Positions 59,613 to 64,000 of a stretch of 64,000 nt of DNA are shown one piece after another. Each line of letters opens with the position of its first letter. Position 1 is the first letter of the stretch. The translations under genes were made by a program, and so were the position numbers. The notes under the pieces were generated by a model. The model was given only the letters and a program-made list of their open reading frames with translations, did no database searches and was not told the DNA's origin. Origin of the DNA: an uncultured Collinsella sp. GTDB lineage: Bacteria > Actinomycetota > Coriobacteriia > Coriobacteriales > Coriobacteriaceae. The stretch lies in the NCBI GenBank assembly GCA_958447445.1, contig CAUDAE010000001.1, positions 1 through 64,000 on the forward strand, in the 5' to 3' direction.

Positions 59613-60229
59613 TTCGCGTGTTAATCGTCGAAGACCAGGCTATCTTGCGCGAGAGCCTCGCGCGCTCCGTCGGTGACCAGCCCGACATGACGGTTGTTGC
59701 CGCGATCGCCGACGCCTCGGATGCCTTGGACGTTGTGCTTAAGGAGCGCCCGGACATGATACTGATGGACGTATGCACCGAGCATGATTCCAACGGCATC
59801 GTGGCGGCGGCGCGCATCAAAGAACAACTGCCCGAGTGCCGCGTCATTATCATGACGGGTATGCCCGAAATCAACTTTGTGGACCAGGCACGCGAGGCGG
59901 GCGTCGACAGCTTTGTGTACAAGAACGTCGGTATCGACGAGCTTTTCGCCGTGATGCGCTCCACGCTGGCGGGTTACTGCACGTTTCCCAAGCCGCCCGA
60001 GAGCATCTTCTCGGGCACGGCGGCCCTCGACGATGTCGAGCTGTCGATCTTGCGCCTTGCCTGCGAGGGTAAAAGCCGCCGCGAGATCGCGGCCGAGCTG
60101 TTTATGAGCGAGGGCACCATCAAACGCCGCATCTCGGAGATTCTCAATAAGACCGGCTACGACAACATCATGCGCTTGGCCGTGCGCGCAGTAACGGAGG
60201 GCAGCATCGTTCCCAACATGGAGCGCTAG
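59609..60229 (+). CDS. NarL/LuxR-family response regulator
   Basis: 206 residues. Receiver: acidic ED at 8-9, phosphorylation aspartate in ILMDVCTEHDSNG near 53, T in IMTGMPE and K in VYKNV. C-terminal HTH (about 140-195): LEL-like LSILRLACEGKSRREIAAEL then SEGTIKRRISEILNKTGYDN. ATG overlaps the kinase stop by 4 nt and AAGGAGA is well spaced. Targets are unknown. A terminator follows. Confidence 0.93.
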   Translation: MIRVLIVEDQAILRESLARSVGDQPDMTVVAAIADASDALDVVLKERPDMILMDVCTEHDSNGIVAAARIKEQLPECRVIIMTGMPEINFVDQAREAGVDSFVYKNVGIDELFAVMRSTLAGYCTFPKPPESIFSGTAALDDVELSILRLACEGKSRREIAAELFMSEGTIKRRISEILNKTGYDNIMRLAVRAVTEGSIVPNMER

Positions 60230-60256
60230 CGCTCGTTACGCATCGGCATAAAGCGG

Positions 60257-60290
60257 CGGGGCCGCAGGATCAACTCCTGCGGCCCCGTCT
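60257..60290. terminator. hairpin between convergent genes
   Basis: CGGGGCCGCAGGA and TCCTGCGGCCCCG form a 13-bp perfect stem around TCAAC, between the response regulator and the lipoprotein gene; TCT follows. Confidence 0.65.
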
Positions 60291-60339
60291 GGCATGTGCG
60301 CGGATGTGTCCGCCAATCCGCGGCTGTCGGTGTCTGCCG

Positions 60340-61182
60340 TTACGCGATGGTTGCGCTGTAGGAGGCGACGTCCTCGTAGGAATCGGTCAGGTAGGCGTCG
60401 ATGCCGATGGTCGTATTGACGAGGTCGTCAAGGCTATCGAGCGTGCCCTTCGAGAACGTGAATTCCTCGGTGGCGTTGGTGCCGGGCATCAGGTGAGCCG
60501 AGAACCAGGGTTCCTTCATGGTGCCGTTGACGTTGGTCTTGCCGGAAGGAGCGTAGAAGGTCAGGTCCTTGTCGCTCTTGTTGGTGATGTTGACGACAAA
60601 GCCGATGTCGCCCCAGTCGTCCTTGAACTTCTCGGTGATGGTGATGGTGCACAGGTCGTCATCGGCGACGGTGACGGCGGGGGAGATTTCGATGCTCTGG
60701 ACGTCGTCGTCTTCGACGGCCTCATCGATCTCTTCTTCCTTCTCGGCGTTCTCGCGATCCTTCTTCACCGTACCGGACAGATCCTTGTCGGACTTCGTAA
60801 AGATAAGCTTGTCGCCTTCCACCTCGAGGACGAGCTTGTCGTCCTTGAGTTTCAGGTCGTGCGACTCATCTTCGGCGGTAATCGTTACGGTGGTGGCGTC
60901 CTTGGCCTCCCATTTCAGGTCGGCGACCTCAAGGAACATGTCGAGGACGCCCGTGCCGTCTTCGTCGAGGATCAGGATACAGTTGAGGCCCCACTCCTTG
61001 AGCATATCCATGTACTCATCGGTGAGCTCTTCGCCGTCCAAGGTTCCACCAGAGAGTTCCCAGCTGCCGACGAAGTTGGCCTTGGGGTCTTTGCCGCCGC
61101 CGCTGCAGCCCGTCAGGGCAAAGGCGAGCGCCAGGACGCATGTCAGAAATGCGAGTACGGACTTTTTGAACGTTGTCTTCAT
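60340..61182 (-). CDS. lipoprotein with acidic extracytoplasmic domain
   Basis: 280 residues. Signal peptide ending in the lipobox ALTGC (Cys about 26). The mature part has a lipocalin-like repeat region (FVGSWELSGGTLDGEEL ...), an acidic linker (DRENAEKEEEIDEAVEDDD) and a C-terminal immunoglobulin-like domain (DIGFVVNITNKSDKDLTFYA), the DUF5067/DUF4352-type build. Role unknown. ATG at 61182 follows AAGGAGGA. It is the last of three whole minus-strand genes with zinc-ribbon/SPFH proteins. Confidence 0.82.
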   Translation of the reverse strand: MKTTFKKSVLAFLTCVLALAFALTGCSGGGKDPKANFVGSWELSGGTLDGEELTDEYMDMLKEWGLNCILILDEDGTGVLDMFLEVADLKWEAKDATTVTITAEDESHDLKLKDDKLVLEVEGDKLIFTKSDKDLSGTVKKDRENAEKEEEIDEAVEDDDVQSIEISPAVTVADDDLCTITITEKFKDDWGDIGFVVNITNKSDKDLTFYAPSGKTNVNGTMKEPWFSAHLMPGTNATEEFTFSKGTLDSLDDLVNTTIGIDAYLTDSYEDVASYSATIA

Positions 61183-61262
61183 GGTGTCCTCCTTCATCGA
61201 ACGAAACCCATAGAAGCAAATGCGGGGGTGGCGGATCCCCCGCTCATTACCAGTTAGGGGCG

Positions 61263-62501
61263 CTAGGGCCTGGGCGTTCTGCAGTTGCTGCAGAACTTGC
61301 CGCCGTTTTCGCTGCCGCAGTTGGGGCAGAACCACTTGGCCGGTGCGGGCGCGGGCGCGGGGCTGCCGCACTCGGAGCAGAACTTGCCGGTGTTGGTGGC
61401 GCCGCAGCTGCAGGTCCATGTGCCGGCCGCAGGTGCGGCGGGAGCCGGTGCGGGAGCGGGTGCCGGAGCCGGCTGCGGGGCGGCCTGCTGCTGCGCCTGG
61501 CCGGCGGCGAACAGCTGGCTGGCGTTCATACCGCCCATGCCGCCTGCCATGCCCATGCCCATAAAGCCCGCCATCGCGCCGTTGGGGTTGGCGGCTGCCG
61601 CGCGCATTGCGTCGCTCTGGGCGCTGGCAATGTTGGCTACCGCCATAGTGGGATCGCGCATGACCGCGGCTTTCTGCAGGTCCTTGATCATCTGCTCGTC
61701 CTCTTGCGAGGCGGCGATGGAGTTGACGCCAAAGCTCACGATCTCGACGCCACGCAGGTCACGCCAGTCGGCAGAGAGGACCTCGTTGAGCGCACGGGCG
61801 AGCTCGGTGGTGTGGCCGGGGATGGCGCTGTAGCGGATGCCCATCTCCGAAATCTTGGCAAAGGCGGGCTGCAGGGCGGTGAGCAGCTCGGACTTAAGCT
61901 GGCTGTCGATCTTGTCGCGCGTATAGCTATCGGTCACGTTGCCGCACACGTTGGTGTAGAACAGCAGCGGGTTGGTGATGCGATACGAATACTCGCCGTT
62001 GCAGCGCACGGAGATGTCGACGTCCAGGCCAATGTTGTTATCGACCACGCGGAAGGGCACGGGCGAGGCGGTGCCGTACTTGTTGCCGATGATCTCCTTG
62101 GTGTTGATGAAGTAGACGCGCTGGTCCTTGCCCGCGTCGCCGCCAAAGGTAAAGCGGCTGCCGATATTGGCGAAGGTCTCCTTGATGGAGTCGCCCAGGT
62201 TGCCGCTAAAGACGCTCGGCTCGCTGCCGGTATCGAAGACGAACTCACCGGGCTCCAGCGCGACTTCGATGATCTTGCCGTTTTGCACCACGAGCATGCC
62301 CTGGCCGTCGTTGACGGCGATGACCGAGCCGTTGGAGATGACGTTGTCCTCGCCGCGCGTGTTGGAGCTGCGGCCACCGGTGCGTTTGCTGCCCTTGCAG
62401 GCCAAGACGTCAGCAGGCATCGATTCGCAATAGATAAATTCCTTCCACTGGTCGGCCATGACGCCGCCGGCAGCTCCCAATCCAGCTTTCAAGAGTCCCA
62501 T
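61263..62501 (-). CDS. SPFH (YdjI-like) protein with C-terminal zinc ribbons
   Basis: 412 residues. The SPFH/virion-core-like domain covers residues about 20-285 (FVFDTGSEPSVF, VYFINTKEIIGNKYGT, VDISVRCNGEYSYRI). A Met/Gly-rich and an Ala/Pro-rich linker follow, then two zinc ribbons, CSCGATNTGKFCSECG and CPNCGSENGGKFCSNC. In Bacillus subtilis the related YdjI is recruited by YdjG/YdjH and binds PspA, an envelope-stress link. The gene lies 48 nt after the YdjG-like gene. AAGGAAG precedes ATG 62501. Confidence 0.9.
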   Translation of the reverse strand: MGLLKAGLGAAGGVMADQWKEFIYCESMPADVLACKGSKRTGGRSSNTRGEDNVISNGSVIAVNDGQGMLVVQNGKIIEVALEPGEFVFDTGSEPSVFSGNLGDSIKETFANIGSRFTFGGDAGKDQRVYFINTKEIIGNKYGTASPVPFRVVDNNIGLDVDISVRCNGEYSYRITNPLLFYTNVCGNVTDSYTRDKIDSQLKSELLTALQPAFAKISEMGIRYSAIPGHTTELARALNEVLSADWRDLRGVEIVSFGVNSIAASQEDEQMIKDLQKAAVMRDPTMAVANIASAQSDAMRAAAANPNGAMAGFMGMGMAGGMGGMNASQLFAAGQAQQQAAPQPAPAPAPAPAPAAPAAGTWTCSCGATNTGKFCSECGSPAPAPAPAKWFCPNCGSENGGKFCSNCRTPRP

Positions 62502-62549
62502 GGTAATCTTCCTTTCTCGTCAAAGGCCGGGTGGTATTGGTTGGATTGC

Positions 62550-63872
62550 TTAGTCGTCCTTGTCGTCTTTCATGACAACGGTGGTCTCGGTGTGGCTGAA
62601 GGTGTCGTGCTTCTCGGTCAGGTCGAGCTCGCCGCAGTACTCGTCGGCGTGGGTGGCCTCGTTGGCCGTCTTGAGCTGGCCTACCAGTAGCGCGTCTCCG
62701 ATAATCACGATGATGAGCGGCGGGATGACGTTGATGAGGATGCCCTCGATATCAAAGGTGAGGTAATCCGGATCGAAGGCGTATTCCCCCATAAAGAGAA
62801 TCTGGGAGAGGATAAATCCGATCACGAAGAACAGCACCGAGGCGATGGCGAGCTTGGGCTTGGAGCAGGGGAGCTCGCCGACCAAGCGGCCGGTCTGGCC
62901 GTTCATGGCAAACAGGTAGCTCTTGCCGTTCCACGAGGTGGAGAGCATCCAGACGGGGAACAGGGCGTAGTCGCTGTCTTCCCAGGTGTAGTCGAGCTGC
63001 TTGCTTTCGACCGTGGCATCGTCGTATTCGTCGACGACGGTCTCGCGCAGGGCCGAGATTGTGCTTTCTTCCATACGGCGTTCGGCGCGCGCCTTGCAGG
63101 TCTCGCAGTCCTCGTCGTAACGGTTGGCGATGTAGCCGGGCATATATGCGACCGAGAACGGGCGCAGCGCGTCGTAGTCAAACGGCTCGATGGCATCCAT
63201 GTGGCCGTCGGGCATCTTGGACGATCCGTCGACGGGCACGCGCTTAAACGAGATATTGCCCTTGCGATAGGCATCGTAGTGGTCGGTGGTCGTGACGGTG
63301 CGGTCGGATTCCTCGGTCACGGTCTCGTTGGTCGCGTCAAAGTACACTTCGCCGTCAACGCGGGCGCCGTAGAGCCAAAACGGCACGTAGACACCTTGGA
63401 CCTCGTCGATGTGGTTGCCAGTGACAAAGCTCTTGGGCAGCAAGATCTTGCCCTTGTAGTGTTCCTTGAGTGCGGCCGTGACGTCATCGCGCCCGAGCTT
63501 AAACGGAATTACTAGGTCGGGCGAGAAGTCGCCCGAGAGCTGGCCGGGCGCCACGGCGGAGTTACCGCAGTACGGGCAGGTGGTGACGGCGACGGTGCCG
63601 TCGGACACGAGCTCGGCGCCGCACGACGAGCAGATGTAGCCGGCGTTTTGGGCGAGCTCCTGCACCGCGTCGTCGGCGACGGGCTTGGGCGTTGCGGCTG
63701 CCGCATCGGCTTTGGCGTCGGCCTTGTCCTGGCGCTCGCGATAGAGGGCCTCGACTTCTTCGACTTCAAAGCGCGAGTCACAGTAGTCGCAGACGAGCTT
63801 TTGCTCGGCGCTTGCAAAATGCAGGGGACCACCGCAGGCAGGGCACTGATAGTTAACGCTCTCGAAGGCCAT
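62550..63872 (-). CDS. zinc-ribbon membrane protein (YdjG-like)
   Basis: 440 residues. N-terminal zinc ribbon CPACGGPLHF ... CDYC (about 10-33), a second ribbon CSSC ... CPYC (about 80-103), a large domain (about 115-330) and two or three hydrophobic helices near 345-400 (IASVLFFVIGFILSQIL, IPPLIIVIIGDALLV), with an acidic cytoplasmic tail. It matches the YdjG partner of SPFH proteins and would anchor the YdjI-like protein to the membrane. GGAAAGG precedes ATG 63872. Confidence 0.88.
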   Translation of the reverse strand: MAFESVNYQCPACGGPLHFASAEQKLVCDYCDSRFEVEEVEALYRERQDKADAKADAAAATPKPVADDAVQELAQNAGYICSSCGAELVSDGTVAVTTCPYCGNSAVAPGQLSGDFSPDLVIPFKLGRDDVTAALKEHYKGKILLPKSFVTGNHIDEVQGVYVPFWLYGARVDGEVYFDATNETVTEESDRTVTTTDHYDAYRKGNISFKRVPVDGSSKMPDGHMDAIEPFDYDALRPFSVAYMPGYIANRYDEDCETCKARAERRMEESTISALRETVVDEYDDATVESKQLDYTWEDSDYALFPVWMLSTSWNGKSYLFAMNGQTGRLVGELPCSKPKLAIASVLFFVIGFILSQILFMGEYAFDPDYLTFDIEGILINVIPPLIIVIIGDALLVGQLKTANEATHADEYCGELDLTEKHDTFSHTETTVVMKDDKDD

Positions 63873-63896
63873 GATCGGTCCTTTCCGTGCTGGGGG

Positions 63897-64000
63897 CTAT
63901 GCGCCGATGGCGCCGCCGCAGTATTCGCAGCGCCCACTGGTATCGGGAATGGTGGTGGCTCCGCAGAAGGGGCAGGTCACCGCGGTCTTGGGGGCCTTGG
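63897..64000 (-). CDS. zinc-ribbon protein, C-terminal fragment at window edge
   Basis: The last about 34 codons of a minus-strand gene are visible: APKTAVTCPFCGATTIPDT then SGRCEYCGGAIGA and a TAG stop (63897-63899). A four-cysteine zinc ribbon ends the protein. The next gene, encoding the YdjG-like protein, starts 25 nt further on, so it is probably the first or an earlier gene of that operon. The upstream part is outside the window. Confidence 0.75.
   Translation of the reverse strand, partial: KAPKTAVTCPFCGATTIPDTSGRCEYCGGAIGA

Overview
The window looks like a chromosomal segment of a Coriobacteriia gut actinobacterium, most probably Collinsella or a close relative. This is an inference from high GC with strong G/C third positions, AGGAGG-type ribosome sites, an initiator tRNA close to the actinobacterial form, an LPXTG pilin-like surface protein, an Ech-type hydrogenase, a Mg-type NRAMP transporter like that known from Eggerthella, and many palindromic intergenic repeats. 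No rRNA, prophage, intact insertion sequence or CRISPR array is visible.

Layout. 1-5.0 kb: glmU (minus), then an ECF vitamin/metal transporter operon (EcfT, a fused double-ATPase EcfA, an S component). 5.6-10.8 kb: exonuclease III (minus), a sirtuin, a FolP-FolK fusion, a biotin-ligase-like protein and coaX (minus). 11.0-14.5 kb: tRNA-fMet, an array of four 55-bp hairpins, an Old Yellow Enzyme-type flavin/Fe-S oxidoreductase and an orphan HTH protein. 14.6-20.3 kb: a five-gene group 4 [NiFe] (Ech-like) hydrogenase operon in which the antiporter-like and NuoH-like membrane subunits are fused. 21.0-27.3 kb: a 2091-residue LPXTG-anchored adhesin with a vWA domain and about ten pilin-type repeats. 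27.9-33.2 kb: a two-component system whose kinase has an in-frame amber stop, facing an ABC-2 exporter. 33.5-37.6 kb: a MacB/FtsX-type ABC system and a methyltransferase. 38-44.9 kb: DUF362 ferredoxin-like protein, alpha/beta hydrolase, hemolysin III, CNNM/CorC protein and small envelope-associated proteins. 44.9-49.8 kb: a NodB-like protein lacking its metal ligands, then an operon of a PRC-MgtE_N-CBS membrane protein and a Mg-type NRAMP protein. 50.3-55.3 kb: OatA-like acyltransferase (minus), ribokinase, nucleoside hydrolase, luxS. 55.4-60.2 kb: a DUF4867 protein and a three-protein signalling unit (7TM protein with degenerate kinase tail, histidine kinase, LuxR-type regulator). 60.3-64 kb (minus): a zinc-ribbon/SPFH/lipoprotein cluster resembling Bacillus ydjGHI.

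How the genes work together. The hydrogenase operon should couple ferredoxin oxidation and H2 formation to ion pumping. The mgtE-like and NRAMP genes form a probable magnesium-uptake unit. Ribokinase, nucleoside hydrolase and LuxS together salvage ribose from nucleosides and S-ribosylhomocysteine.

The most unusual content is intergenic. Two sets of about 155-bp long hairpins (A: 154 bp; B: 159-160 bp) share one core (AAAACCGCAGGTAGA, six exact copies) but carry two unrelated, almost perfectly self-complementary arms. They sit together at three sites, two of which flank the adhesin gene as direct repeats, and one A copy shows a compensatory change on both arms. A four-unit hairpin array, a family of GGGGAC-rich repeats, and an in-frame insert bounded by inverted repeats in the EcfA linker add to this. 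All functional statements about these repeats are inference.
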